Shown here: positions 8,378-16,308 of the stretch, one piece after another
Layout: every line of letters starts with the position of its first letter
Numbering within the stretch: position 1 is the stretch's first letter
Assembly: GCA_000431275.1 (NCBI GenBank)
Contig: HF989150.1
Coordinates: 1-39,317, forward strand
Direction: 5' to 3'
Source of the DNA: Prevotella sp. CAG:755
GTDB lineage: Bacteria > Bacteroidota > Bacteroidia > Bacteroidales > Bacteroidaceae
DNA: 39,317 bases
The notes under the pieces: generated by a model
The model's database searches: none
Told to the model about the DNA's origin: nothing
The model's input: only the letters and a program-made list of their open reading frames with translations
Program-made: the position numbers and the translations under genes

Positions 8378-8434
8378 AAATTAAGAACAAACCTGAACGC
8401 CTTCGAATAGACCACCCAAGTTTGTTCTTAATTT
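8378..8434 (-). promoter_or_regulatory. 15-bp perfect inverted repeat in the rng leader
   Basis: AAATTAAGAACAAAC at 8378-8392 is repeated exactly in inverse orientation at 8420-8434, with a 27-nt spacer. In RNA from the minus strand it would form a long AU-rich stem that ends about 30 nt before the rng start codon. No T-run follows the stem in the minus direction, so a simple terminator is unlikely. A processing site or a translational or stability control element for rng is inferred. A 10-bp palindrome (TGTCATGACA, 8434-8443) abuts it. Confidence 0.6.
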
Positions 8435-8452
8435 GTCATGACACAAATTTTG

Positions 8453-8542
8453 TTATTTGCTCTTGTGTCTGTTCTTTCTCAGTCTTTTTTTACGCTTGTG
8501 CGTAGACATCTTGTGTCTTTTTTTCTTCTTTCCGCTTGGCAT
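8453..8542 (-). CDS. 29-residue AURKAIP1/COX24 (mS38-like) ribosomal-type protein
   Basis: A complete 30-codon frame (ATG at 8540-8542, TAA at 8453-8455) encodes a very basic peptide, beginning MPSGKKKKRHKMSTHKRKK and ending RKNRHKSK. This is the pattern of the small Bacteroidetes proteins annotated AURKAIP1/COX24-domain, related to the C terminus of mitoribosomal protein mS38. A role on the small ribosomal subunit is inferred from that relation. It begins 11 nt after the HU stop, so it is co-transcribed with HU, and it precedes rng. More than half of its residues are Lys, Arg or His, with no acidic residue at all. The gene is easily missed because of its size. Confidence 0.82.
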   Translation of the reverse strand: MPSGKKKKRHKMSTHKRKKRLRKNRHKSK

Positions 8543-8553
8543 TTTTTTTAGTT

Positions 8554-8838
8554 TTAGTTAGTATGTTCTTTTATTGTCTCAACAAACGTCTTTGCCGGTT
8601 TGAAAGCAGGAACCAAATGTTCCGGAATGATTATCGTCGTGTTCTTCGTGATATTACGCGCCGTTTTCTTTGCGCGCTTCTTCAAAATGAAGCTCCCGAA
8701 GCCGCGGAGATAAACGTTCTCTTCCTTGGACAGGTTTTCTTTCACAAGATCCATAAACGCTTCGACCGTGACCAGCACCGTCGATTTGTCAATTCCCGTT
8801 TTCTGAGAAATCTGCGTTACGATTTCCGCTTTTGTCAT
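8554..8838 (-). CDS. HU/IHF-family DNA-binding protein
   Basis: The 94-residue protein has the full HU/IHF fold: the N-terminal helices (TKAEIVTQISQKTGIDKSTVLVTVEAFMDLVKENL), the RGFGSFILKKR signature, and the beta-arm region rich in Lys, Arg and Asn. It ends in HLVPAFKPAKTFVETIKE. It bends DNA and compacts the nucleoid; whether it acts as HU or as an IHF-like subunit cannot be decided from one sequence. It is the first gene of a unit with the mS38-like mini-gene and rng. A clear -7 element lies at 8889-8896, and a small hairpin (CACCG/CGGTG, 8871-8888) would be near the 5' end of its leader. Confidence 0.93.
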   Translation of the reverse strand: MTKAEIVTQISQKTGIDKSTVLVTVEAFMDLVKENLSKEENVYLRGFGSFILKKRAKKTARNITKNTTIIIPEHLVPAFKPAKTFVETIKEHTN

Positions 8839-8888
8839 AAACTGTTACAGTAAAGTTGATTACTCTTTTACACCGATTTAAAACGGTG

Positions 8889-8896
8889 CAAAGATA
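8889..8896 (-). promoter_or_regulatory. -7 promoter element of the HU unit
   Basis: TATCTTTG on the minus strand matches TAnnTTTG and lies about 50 bp before the HU start. No good TTTG is found at the expected -33 distance, so only the -7 half is well supported. Confidence 0.55.
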
Positions 8897-8959
8897 CAAC
8901 TTTCCGCTCATTTACAGCATGAAACGGCTCGAAATCTTGCCCATATCTTGCATTTGCCT

Positions 8960-9409
8960 TTACGAAACCGGGATTTTACGGATGCGTTCGACATGGCGAC
9001 CGCCTTCAAAATCCGTCTGAAAAAACTCATCCATTATGGCACGTGCCGTGGCTTCGTCAATGTAACGCCCCGGCATGACGAGCACATTGGCGTCATTGTG
9101 TAGGCGCGACATCTTTGCAAGATCGGGAGCCCAACAGAGGGCGGCGCGGATTTGCTGGTGCTTATTGAGCGCCATGCTGATGCCCTCGCCTGAACCGCAG
9201 ATTCCAATGCCATAATCACAGTCTCCACTTTCTATGCCGCGGGCCAATGCATGGGCAAAGTCCGGATAGTCGCACCGCTCCGGCGTAAGGCACCCGTAAT
9301 CGTGGCTGGTATATCCCAACTGCTCTAAGTATTCCTTGACAGCACATTTAAGTGCATAACCGGCATGGTCGGAAGCCAGACCGATTGTTTTATCCTTGCT
9401 GATAGCCAT
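8960..9409 (-). CDS. rpiB: Ribose 5-phosphate isomerase B
   Basis: RpiB interconverts ribose 5-phosphate and ribulose 5-phosphate in the non-oxidative pentose phosphate pathway. The 149-residue protein is the usual RpiB/LacAB length. It has SDHAG with His15, the catalytic Cys71 in GICGSGEGISMA, and the phosphate-binding RLHNDANVLVMPGR with His104. Its ATG shares one base with the tkt stop (TAATG on the minus strand), so the two are translationally coupled, which fits their shared pathway. LacA/LacB-type galactose 6-phosphate isomerase is unlikely because the Cys motif and the tkt linkage are those of RpiB. Confidence 0.94.
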   Translation of the reverse strand: MAISKDKTIGLASDHAGYALKCAVKEYLEQLGYTSHDYGCLTPERCDYPDFAHALARGIESGDCDYGIGICGSGEGISMALNKHQQIRAALCWAPDLAKMSRLHNDANVLVMPGRYIDEATARAIMDEFFQTDFEGGRHVERIRKIPVS

Positions 9410-11430
9410 TATGCTTCTTTCAAATAACTGAGAACTTCCTCATATATGTTTTCCGGCGTGAAGCCCAGTTTCTCGTCGAGGACGGGGAAAGGAGCGGAAT
9501 AGCCGAAACTTTCAAGCGAATGGATACGACCGTTCCCGACCAATCCACTAAGCGTCACGGCGAGGCCCGCCGTCAAGCCGAATTTTTTCACGCCGGCAGG
9601 CAGGATCTGCTCTTGATATTCACGGCTTTGGCGACGGAACAAGCCTTCCGACGGACAGCTGACCACACGGATGGCATAGCCATCTTGCCGCAGTTTGGAG
9701 GCTGCGTCGACCAATGTCGAGACTTCGGAACCGGAGCCAACAAGGATAACGTCGGGGACAGGCGTATCGATCACGCAATACGCCCCTCTTGAAACTTGCT
9801 TATAATCTGTGCCCGCAGGCAGGTCCTTCACTGCCTGTCGGCTGAAAATGAGCGCCGTAGGCGTCTGCATGTTCTCCATGGCCATGCGCCAGCATTCCGT
9901 CACAGCGTGTGCATCAGCCGGACGCAAGACACGCACGGAATCAAGCCCGCTGTGGTTTTGAAGTTTCTCCATCAGACGTATCTGAGCCTCGTGCTCGACA
10001 GGCTCATGCGTAGGACCATCTTCGCCAACGCGGAAAGCGTCGTGAGTCCAGATGAACTTGACGGGAAGTTCCATCAGCGCGGCCATACGGATGGCAGGCT
10101 TCATATAATCGGAGAAGACAAAGAACGTCCCCATCGCGGTGATGACTCCGCCGTGCAGAGCCATACCGATGCAAAGGCAGGCCATTGTCAGCTCAGACAC
10201 TCCTGCTTGAAGGAAACGTCCGGTGAAATCGCCTTTCTGAATAATATGTGTGTGGGCGAGAAAACCGTCCGTCTTGTCAGAATTACACAAATCGGCCGAC
10301 GAGCAGATCATGTTCTCCACATATTCCGACAACATCGACAGGCAGGCAGATGACCCGTTGCGTGTGGGGCTGTTTGCTTTCTGTTTGATTTCATCCCAAG
10401 GCATCTCGGGCAGTTCGCCCTTCCACCAGTGTTCCAGCTTTTCGGCCTTTTCGGGATTTTCGTCCGCCCATCGTTGCTCTTGTCCACGACGGACAGCCAC
10501 TTCATGGCGCAGCACGTCGAGGCGCTCTCCATACATAGTTTTGACATCATCATAAATGATGAACGGGTTCTCGGGGTCACCACCAAGATTCTTAATCGTA
10601 TTGACATAGGCATCGCCACCCAAAGGAGCCCCATGAGTCCCGCAGTCACGCTCGTAGCTCGTGTTGTCGGCCCGACGGCATCCTTTACCCATCACACAAT
10701 GGCCAATGATGAGCGTCGGACGCTGCTTTTCTGCCTTTGCAGCCGTCAGCGCGGCTCGGATGGCTTCACAGTCGTTACCGTCGATTTCAATAACATTCCA
10801 ATTCCAAGACTTGTATTTGAGCGCAGTGTCTTCACTGTAAACTGTTGCTGTGTCCGTGCTCAACTGTATCTCATTCGCGTCATAAAACATGATGAGGTTG
10901 TCAAGCCCGAGATGTCCGGCCATACGCCCGGCCCCTTGCGAAATTTCCTCTTGGATGCCGCCGTCGCTGATATAAGCATAAATGGTTTCTTCAGCAAATG
11001 AGGGATTACCCGTCGTGGCAGCCATGAACTTGGCAGCAATAGCCGCACCCACAGCGTAGGCATGACCCTGCCCGAGAGGACCCGACGTATTCTCAATACC
11101 GCGGCTCACGTTGAGTTCGGGATGGCCGGGGGTAGGAGAGCCCCATTGGCGGAATTGCTTCAAGTCGTCGATCGAGAATTTGCCAATCAATGCAAGTTGC
11201 GCATACAACATCGGCGACATGTGCCCAGGGTCTAGGAAGAAACGGTCACGGCACTTCCATTGGGGATCGTCGGGGTCGAAAGTAAGAAATTCTGAGTAAA
11301 GGACGTTAATGAAGTCAGCTCCGCCCATCGCACCGCCGGGATGTCCCGACTTGGCACGCTCAACCATAGAAGCGGCCAATATGCGAATGTTATCGGCCGC
11401 ACGGTTCATCAGTTGTATTGATTTCCCCAT
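9409..11430 (-). CDS. tkt: Transketolase
   Basis: Transketolase moves two-carbon units between pentose, tetrose and hexose phosphates using thiamine diphosphate and Mg2+. I chose the ATG at 11428-11430 (MGKSIQLMNRAADNIR); the longer frame starts at a TTG with no family similarity. The protein is 673 residues, normal for a full-length enzyme. Visible motifs are KSGHPGGAMGGADF with the ThDP-contacting His30, the cofactor-binding ISDGGIQEE...DANEIQLS, GVSELTMACLCIGMALHGG with the catalytic Glu, and HDAFRVGEDGPTHEPVEH. It is the first gene of the tkt-rpiB unit, and its likely promoter lies about 180 bp upstream. Its cofactor connects it to the thiamine gene thiD elsewhere in the window. Confidence 0.95.
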   Translation of the reverse strand: MGKSIQLMNRAADNIRILAASMVERAKSGHPGGAMGGADFINVLYSEFLTFDPDDPQWKCRDRFFLDPGHMSPMLYAQLALIGKFSIDDLKQFRQWGSPTPGHPELNVSRGIENTSGPLGQGHAYAVGAAIAAKFMAATTGNPSFAEETIYAYISDGGIQEEISQGAGRMAGHLGLDNLIMFYDANEIQLSTDTATVYSEDTALKYKSWNWNVIEIDGNDCEAIRAALTAAKAEKQRPTLIIGHCVMGKGCRRADNTSYERDCGTHGAPLGGDAYVNTIKNLGGDPENPFIIYDDVKTMYGERLDVLRHEVAVRRGQEQRWADENPEKAEKLEHWWKGELPEMPWDEIKQKANSPTRNGSSACLSMLSEYVENMICSSADLCNSDKTDGFLAHTHIIQKGDFTGRFLQAGVSELTMACLCIGMALHGGVITAMGTFFVFSDYMKPAIRMAALMELPVKFIWTHDAFRVGEDGPTHEPVEHEAQIRLMEKLQNHSGLDSVRVLRPADAHAVTECWRMAMENMQTPTALIFSRQAVKDLPAGTDYKQVSRGAYCVIDTPVPDVILVGSGSEVSTLVDAASKLRQDGYAIRVVSCPSEGLFRRQSREYQEQILPAGVKKFGLTAGLAVTLSGLVGNGRIHSLESFGYSAPFPVLDEKLGFTPENIYEEVLSYLKEA

Positions 11431-11611
11431 CAGAATTTTTGTTGTTGTCAAACGAATGACAGAGGTGTTATTATTTATATTGCAAGTTATTACTTTTAAT
11501 AATCCTTACTTGCCGCCAACGTCATGTCCAGCCGACTGCCAACATGGCACACATATGCGCGCCGTGTGCATAGAACACACGCTTGCGTAGCAACAAACAG
11601 GTTATTGACTG

Positions 11612-11619
11612 CAAATATA
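11612..11619 (-). promoter_or_regulatory. Candidate -7 element for tkt-rpiB
   Basis: TATATTTG on the minus strand matches TAnnTTTG about 180 bp before the tkt start codon. No clear -33 TTTG is found, and the leader would be unusually long, so this is tentative. Confidence 0.4.
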
Positions 11620-11819
11620 CTAAAATCTATCGCACCAATAAGAACAAGGAAACGTGATTTTTTAGCCCACTTACAATTATGCCACTTCAACAAGCGCAGT
11701 AACCGTTCTTTTTGCAACTGCTTCCGCCGTGGCCGTCACAGCTCTGAAAAAACGGAAAGCATTCCCAATGGGCAGCTTACGGCAAATCTACCGATTGGGG
11801 ATATTTATTGTGTTATGTA

Positions 11820-11978
11820 TTACAGTCCAATTGCACAACAAACAGCCCATATTATTGCGGCTGAAAAAGCAATAGAACCAACTACAAAAATAAACATACA
11901 GATACAAGCAGCAACCATACAACCTATACTACCTCTAAAAAACCTATCTATTATAAATTGTATCAAATCCTTATCCAT
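11820..11978 (-). CDS. Small hypothetical membrane protein, 52 residues
   Basis: A complete frame from ATG (11976-11978) to TAA (11820-11822) encodes 52 residues. A short cytoplasmic-type N terminus (MDKDLIQFIIDRFFRG) precedes a long hydrophobic stretch (about residues 19-52) that could form one long or two short membrane helices. It has four Cys residues in that stretch. A candidate -7 element (TATATTTG, 12052-12059) lies about 75 bp upstream, which supports expression. The coding DNA is AT-rich and unlike the flanking genes, so it may be a recent arrival or a fast-evolving small protein. A toxin-like or regulatory membrane peptide is possible, but nothing in the sequence assigns a function. 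Confidence 0.5.
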   Translation of the reverse strand: MDKDLIQFIIDRFFRGSIGCMVAACICMFIFVVGSIAFSAAIIWAVCCAIGL

Positions 11979-12051
11979 GCCACAAAGATTATAATTTCCT
12001 GCAACGGTCAGCAGTCAGCTTCCGCAAGTTCGTCAAGAGCAGACCAAGATT

Positions 12052-12059
12052 CAAATATA
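12052..12059 (-). promoter_or_regulatory. Candidate -7 element for the small membrane ORF
   Basis: TATATTTG on the minus strand fits TAnnTTTG and would give a leader of roughly 65-70 nt before the 52-residue ORF. A -33 match is not visible. Confidence 0.4.
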
Positions 12060-12126
12060 ATGTGTATTATGTTTAATATAAAGTCTTAGGCAAGAGAAAG
12101 TCCGTGAAGAGAACGCGAATAAATAA

Positions 12127-12134
12127 TTTTGTAC
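12127..12134 (+). promoter_or_regulatory. -7 element of the aminosugar cassette
   Basis: TAATTTTG matches TAnnTTTG and lies 23 bp before the start codon of the ketoisomerase gene. An AGAGGAAA stretch between them may help ribosome binding. No TTTG is seen at -33. Confidence 0.5.
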
Positions 12135-12157
12135 AAATTAAGAGGAAACTATAAAGA

Positions 12158-12574
12158 ATGGACTACGTACACGACAAACAAGAACTGCTGATTGACTTTA
12201 CCACCTGCACGGACCGACGCGGTTCGCTCACTTTTGTCGAGAACGCACAACTCCCATTCGAAATTAGAAGGGTTTTCTGGATTCACCACACGCTAGACGG
12301 TGCATCGCGTGGCGCACATGCCCACCGGACGTGCGCCGAAATCATCGTTCCCGTCACCGGGACTTTCGACATCGATCTGACGTTGCGTGACGGACGCTCA
12401 TTTTCTTTCCAGCTTGACAATCCCGACACAGGACTGTTCATTCCTGCGATGAGTTGGTGTGAGCTCCGCAATTTCGCCCCCGGAACGGTATGCCTATGCT
12501 TTGCATCGGAGTCTTACACTCCCGCCGGATATATTAACGATTTCCTATCATTCAAACACGAATGCGCGCTATAA
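12158..12574 (+). CDS. FdtA/QdtA-like dTDP-4-keto-6-deoxyglucose ketoisomerase (WxcM-like cupin)
   Basis: The 138-residue protein is a single cupin of the FdtA/TylM3/QdtA group, which moves the keto group of dTDP-4-keto-6-deoxyglucose from C4 to C3 before amination. The family's GxHAH-type motif is present as RGAHAHR, with His54 and His56 as the likely catalytic bases. The strands FDIDLTL, GLFIPAMSWCELRNF and CLCFASESYTPAGYINDFLSF are typical. FdtA (3,4-isomerisation towards fucose) and QdtA (towards quinovose) cannot be separated by motif alone. The gene opens a four-gene cassette and overlaps the next gene by 13 nt. RmlA and RmlB, needed to make its substrate, are not in this window. Confidence 0.88.
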   Translation: MDYVHDKQELLIDFTTCTDRRGSLTFVENAQLPFEIRRVFWIHHTLDGASRGAHAHRTCAEIIVPVTGTFDIDLTLRDGRSFSFQLDNPDTGLFIPAMSWCELRNFAPGTVCLCFASESYTPAGYINDFLSFKHECAL

Positions 12575-13521
12575 GCTACACACCGGACTGGACCGCCGAC
12601 TGGAACCGACTGACAGACGAGGCAAAAAACGGAACATTCCTGTTCCGCCGGTCATACATGGACTATCACAGTGACCGCTTCGCAGACTGTTCATTGCTCT
12701 TTACCGACAGCAGCGGACGCCCGGCAGCCCTGTTCCCTGCCAACTACGACGCGGCCTCGCGAACTGTGTGGTCACACCAAGGGCTCACCTATGGCGGCCT
12801 CATCATGCGGCGCGACTTGAACTATGACGCAGTGGACGAAATTTTCGCCCTAATCACCGAGCATTATCGCCTATCCGGCGCCACACGGCTCATCTACAAG
12901 AAAGTCCCTTATATTTATAATGTGTACCCCTCCGACGAGGACCTGTATGTCCTTACGCGGTTGAACGCAAGGCTGACAGCCCGCGCCATCTCGTCGGCCG
13001 TCGACCTGCGCGCCCCCCTGCCCTTGTCTGCCCGCCGGCTGCGCGGACGCCGGAAAGCAGTACGTGAGGGCTTCACTGTGAAAGGACACGACGCCGACAT
13101 CTCCGAAGCGTTGGCCGAATACTGGGCCATCCTCACACAGACACTGGCCAGTCGACATCAGACAAGGCCTGTTCATAGCGTGGACGAAATAACCCGACTT
13201 CAAAGCCTCCACCCTTTGGAGATAAAGCTTTGGACCATACACAAACGCGACACCTCGATGCTGGGCGGCACCCTCCTCTACCTGACGCCAACGACCGTAC
13301 ACGCCCAATACATCGCCACAAACGAAGAAGGGCGCCGATGCGGAGCACTTGACATGCTCTTTGATGAGTTACTGCGAAAGGACTTTGGCAACCGCTGGTT
13401 CTTCGATTTCGGAATTTCGACCGAACAGAGCGGCACCATCCTCAACAACGGGCTGCTCATCCAAAAACAGGAATTCGGCGGACGAGCCGTTTGTTATGAC
13501 ACTTACGCCCTCGACTTTTAA
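12562..13521 (+). CDS. GNAT/FemAB-like acyltransferase in the aminosugar cassette
   Basis: The 319-residue protein has a two-lobed GNAT/FemAB-like layout. The N-terminal lobe includes [23 protein letters not shown], a pattern common in FemAB-type proteins of polysaccharide clusters. The C-terminal lobe includes [37 protein letters not shown], with the acetyl-CoA-binding-like turn before the last strands, and [11 protein letters not shown]. It has no signal peptide or membrane helix. It overlaps the ketoisomerase stop by 13 nt and lies 11 bp before the aminotransferase, so acylation of the 3-amino group is the natural inference. In characterised Fdt/Qdt pathways that step is done by an unrelated hexapeptide-repeat enzyme (FdtC/QdtC). 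The acyl donor is unknown. Confidence 0.72.
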   Translation: MRAISYTPDWTADWNRLTDEAKNGTFLFRRSYMDYHSDRFADCSLLFTDSSGRPAALFPANYDAASRTVWSHQGLTYGGLIMRRDLNYDAVDEIFALITEHYRLSGATRLIYKKVPYIYNVYPSDEDLYVLTRLNARLTARAISSAVDLRAPLPLSARRLRGRRKAVREGFTVKGHDADISEALAEYWAILTQTLASRHQTRPVHSVDEITRLQSLHPLEIKLWTIHKRDTSMLGGTLLYLTPTTVHAQYIATNEEGRRCGALDMLFDELLRKDFGNRWFFDFGISTEQSGTILNNGLLIQKQEFGGRAVCYDTYALDF

Positions 13522-13532
13522 TCCTCACGCTC

Positions 13533-14651
13533 ATGGAAATCCCATATATTGACATGCAGGGAGTGAACGCCCGTTTCGAACCGCAACTCAGCGAGGCTGT
13601 CAAGCGCACACTGGCATCCGGATATTACATCAACGGGCCAGAACAACAGCGTTTTGAGCGAACGTATGCCTCATATTGCGGCGTACGCCACTGTGTCGGC
13701 GTCGGTAATGGAATGGACGCTCTCACGCTCATCCTGAAAGCGATGAAGCAGCTCTATGGATGGGACGACACATGCGAGGTCGTCGTTCCGGCATTCACAT
13801 TCGTAGCGACAGCAGAAGCAGTCGTAGCGGCAGGACTGACGCTCGCACTGGCTGATATCCGCCCCGACGCTCCCCTGCTCGATCCCCTTTCGGCCGAGCG
13901 GGCCATCACGCCACGCACCCGCGCCATCATCCCCGTCCATCTTTACGGCCAAATCTGTGACATGGAGCCTCTCCGCAAACTTGCCGACAATCACGGCCTG
14001 CGCATCGTTGAAGATGCCGCACAAGCCCACGGAGCCCAGTATGACGGGCTCCACGCCGGCGCCTTGGGCGACGCGGCCGGATTCAGTTTCTATCCAGGAA
14101 AGAATCTGGGCGCATTGGGCGACGGCGGAGCCGTGACGACAAACGACGAAGAACTGGCCGAACGCATCCGCGCCCTCGCCAACTACGGCAGCCAACGAAA
14201 GTATGAGCATCTCTGGCCCGGCACGAACAGCAGGCTTGATGAGCTACAAGCCAGCATACTCTCCGTAAAACTCCCTTGGCTGGATGCGGACAATGCCCGA
14301 CGACGCGAAGTAGCTAGCTATTATCTCCGCCATATTACACGCCGCCCCGAGCTATGGACGCTTGACTACACTCCTGGGGATAGTAACGTTCACCACATAT
14401 TTCCCGTATTCTGCCACCACCGTGACAACCTCCAACACTACTTGTCCCGACACGGGGTGCAGACCTTAGTACACTACCCCATCCCAGTCCATAAGCAGAA
14501 AGCATTTGCCTCATACAACGCCCTGCACTACCCGCGGGCAGAAAGCTTCGCCCAATGCGAACTAAGCCTGCCGATAAGCCCCGTGCAGCCCCAAGAACAC
14601 ACCAGAAGAATTGTTGAACTAATAAACCAATACAATTATGAAAACGATTGA
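13533..14651 (+). CDS. FdtB/QdtB-like PLP sugar aminotransferase (DegT/DnrJ/EryC1 family)
   Basis: This enzyme should transfer an amino group from glutamate to C3 of the dTDP-3-keto-6-deoxyhexose made by the preceding ketoisomerase. The 372 residues carry the DegT family motifs: [46 protein letters not shown] (Asp161 to the PLP ring nitrogen) and [16 protein letters not shown] with the Schiff-base Lys190. The substrate-specificity loops resemble 3-amino (FdtB/QdtB) rather than 4-amino (ArnB/PglE) enzymes, in keeping with the neighbour. It overlaps the glycosyltransferase start by 14 nt. The product would be dTDP-3-amino-3,6-dideoxy-galactose or -glucose. Confidence 0.9.
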   Translation: MEIPYIDMQGVNARFEPQLSEAVKRTLASGYYINGPEQQRFERTYASYCGVRHCVGVGNGMDALTLILKAMKQLYGWDDTCEVVVPAFTFVATAEAVVAAGLTLALADIRPDAPLLDPLSAERAITPRTRAIIPVHLYGQICDMEPLRKLADNHGLRIVEDAAQAHGAQYDGLHAGALGDAAGFSFYPGKNLGALGDGGAVTTNDEELAERIRALANYGSQRKYEHLWPGTNSRLDELQASILSVKLPWLDADNARRREVASYYLRHITRRPELWTLDYTPGDSNVHHIFPVFCHHRDNLQHYLSRHGVQTLVHYPIPVHKQKAFASYNALHYPRAESFAQCELSLPISPVQPQEHTRRIVELINQYNYEND

Positions 14652-15447
14652 TATCCTGATATGTACGCTCAATAAAGGAATCGTACGGGTCAGCGACATC
14701 CTCATGCCGCCACGCGAGGAAATACGTTACATTGTCTCTTTCCAATACACCGACGACCGCTACCTCGACCTGATTCCGCCAATCTTGAAAGAACGTGCAG
14801 ACGTTTCCTTCTACACGCTCAACGGACAAGGCCTCTCCTGCAACCGCAACAACGCGCTGGAAAAGGCCACGAGCGACCTCGTCATGTTCGCAGACGACGA
14901 CACCCGCCTGCTACCCGATGCATACGAGCAAATTGTCCACACATTCGACACAAACGACATTGACGTAGCTTTCTTCCAAGCCACGACCTACACGGGAAAA
15001 CCTCTGAAAGAATACCCCGACGCGCCGTTCACGTATGACCGCCGCACCACACTCACCTACTCAATTTCTGCCATCGAGATGGTTTGCCGCCGAAAAGCCA
15101 TCCAAGGCGTCATCCGCTTCGACGAACGTTTCGGCCTCGGGACCCAGTTCCTCACATGCGGAGAAGAAGAAATCTGGCTTGAAGACGCCCTCCGCACCGG
15201 ACTGCGGATGAAATACTTCCCCGAGCGCACCGTCGAGACATCCACCATGCTGAAAAAGAAAATGGTCTACGTCGACGCCGGCGTCCAGCGCAGTCGGGGA
15301 GCTATGACCTACTACCGCATGGGCAACCGCGCGTGGCTCGCCTGCGCAAAGTTTGCCATGCAATCCTCAATCAACGGTCTGTGTCACTTCTGGCCCATGA
15401 TGCATCACCTCGCCGAAGGTATCCGATACATGAAACGCACAAAATAG
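14638..15447 (+). CDS. Family 2 glycosyltransferase
   Basis: The 269-residue protein has a GT-A fold: an N-terminal [11 protein letters not shown] strand, [29 protein letters not shown] with the metal-binding DDD, and a later [14 protein letters not shown] that fits the catalytic-base region. The C-terminal hydrophobic stretch is short and does not clearly span the membrane, so it is probably a cytoplasmic or membrane-associated transferase. It follows the aminotransferase with a 14-nt overlap, so it is the obvious candidate to attach the 3-amino sugar to a lipid-linked or surface glycan. The acceptor is unknown. No flippase or polymerase is nearby, so the cassette looks like a modification module rather than a whole O-antigen locus. 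Confidence 0.86.
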   Translation: MKTIDILICTLNKGIVRVSDILMPPREEIRYIVSFQYTDDRYLDLIPPILKERADVSFYTLNGQGLSCNRNNALEKATSDLVMFADDDTRLLPDAYEQIVHTFDTNDIDVAFFQATTYTGKPLKEYPDAPFTYDRRTTLTYSISAIEMVCRRKAIQGVIRFDERFGLGTQFLTCGEEEIWLEDALRTGLRMKYFPERTVETSTMLKKKMVYVDAGVQRSRGAMTYYRMGNRAWLACAKFAMQSSINGLCHFWPMMHHLAEGIRYMKRTK

Positions 15448-15554
15448 CCCCATCCATCGACGTTTTTTCGTATCCGCATCCCCGCATGGAAGAGGCCGTC
15501 AATCCTCGCCTGTCAGCCACGCGGGGCCGGCAAGACGGCTCCACAGCTTTATAA

Positions 15555-16166
15555 ATGATGGAAACCATACTAAAAAAGATCAACTCGCTTTACCCATTGT
15601 CCGAAACGACCGCCAAGGCCTTGAAAGAATGTGTGACGCGCTGCATGATACCCAAACGCACTCTCTTGGTGCAGGCATACCGCCACACGCGTGCGGCCTA
15701 CTTTATCGAAAAAGGCCTGACACGCTCTTTCTGGCTGGTCGACGGAGAAGAGATAACCACTTCGTTTTCCTCAGAAGGCGACATCGTGTTCAGTATGGAC
15801 GAACTGTATTATGGCCAGCCAAGCCAGGAATACGTCGAAACACTCGAAGACACTGAGGCCTACCGGATAAGCCTCGCCGACTTGCTCGATCTGTTCCACC
15901 ACAACATCGAACTGGCCAACTGGGGCCGCATCATCCATCAGGACGAATACAGGCGGCTTCACCGCTCGCACAAGGAACGGCTTACGCTGTCTGCACGCGA
16001 ACGGTACATGAGTTTCGTTGAGCAATTCCCGGACATTTGCCAGCGCGTAAACCTCGGATACATTGCTTCCTACCTCGGAATCACTCCATCTACCCTCAGC
16101 CGCCTGCGCGGACAACGCAAAGCCCCATGCAGCCCGCACATCGCCGGAAGACACAACCACAGCTGA
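15555..16166 (+). CDS. Crp/Fnr-family transcriptional regulator
   Basis: The 203-residue protein has an N-terminal cyclic-nucleotide-type beta-barrel (about residues 20-115, including RAAYFIEKGLTRSFWLVDGEEITTSFSSEGDIVFS). A long helix and a C-terminal winged helix follow, with RVNLGYIASYLGITPSTLSRLR as the recognition helix-turn-helix. It lacks Fnr-type cysteine clusters and the full set of cAMP-binding residues, as is common for Bacteroidetes members, so the ligand is unknown. The tail after the helix-turn-helix is basic and not conserved-looking. It lies about 107 bp after the glycosyltransferase and 142 bp before the acyltransferase, so either could be a target. A second Met is directly adjacent (15558). 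Confidence 0.85.
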   Translation: MMETILKKINSLYPLSETTAKALKECVTRCMIPKRTLLVQAYRHTRAAYFIEKGLTRSFWLVDGEEITTSFSSEGDIVFSMDELYYGQPSQEYVETLEDTEAYRISLADLLDLFHHNIELANWGRIIHQDEYRRLHRSHKERLTLSARERYMSFVEQFPDICQRVNLGYIASYLGITPSTLSRLRGQRKAPCSPHIAGRHNHS

Positions 16167-16255
16167 GCGGCAAACTGACGGAAAAGAACAACATACATTT
16201 CGACGGCATGAAAGGATTTTTGCCTTAGGTCAATTTTTGAACACTGCAATATGCG

Positions 16256-16263
16256 TACTTTTG
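16256..16263 (+). promoter_or_regulatory. -7 element of the acyltransferase gene
   Basis: TACTTTTG fits TAnnTTTG 45 bp before the start codon. A TTTG at 16236-16239 is only 16 bp away, shorter than usual, so the -33 element is uncertain. Confidence 0.5.
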
Positions 16264-16308
16264 CGGGCAAAACGTAAACCCAATCACGCATAATCAAAGC
16301 TGAATCCC

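Larger units (their letters stand above)
11431..12157. other. AT-rich intergenic region with a small membrane ORF and divergent promoters
   Basis: This 727-bp stretch separates tkt (minus) from the aminosugar cassette (plus) and is clearly richer in A and T than the genes on both sides. It contains a 52-residue membrane ORF (11820-11978, minus), a -7 element before tkt (11612-11619, minus), one before the small ORF (12052-12059, minus) and one before the cassette (12127-12134, plus). I find no transposase or terminal repeats in the rest of it. Confidence 0.5.

Noticed and set aside
12562..13521. Calling the GNAT/FemAB-like gene fdtC
   Set aside because: FdtC is a hexapeptide-repeat protein and this sequence has no hexapeptide repeats; a functional replacement is possible but the name would be wrong.
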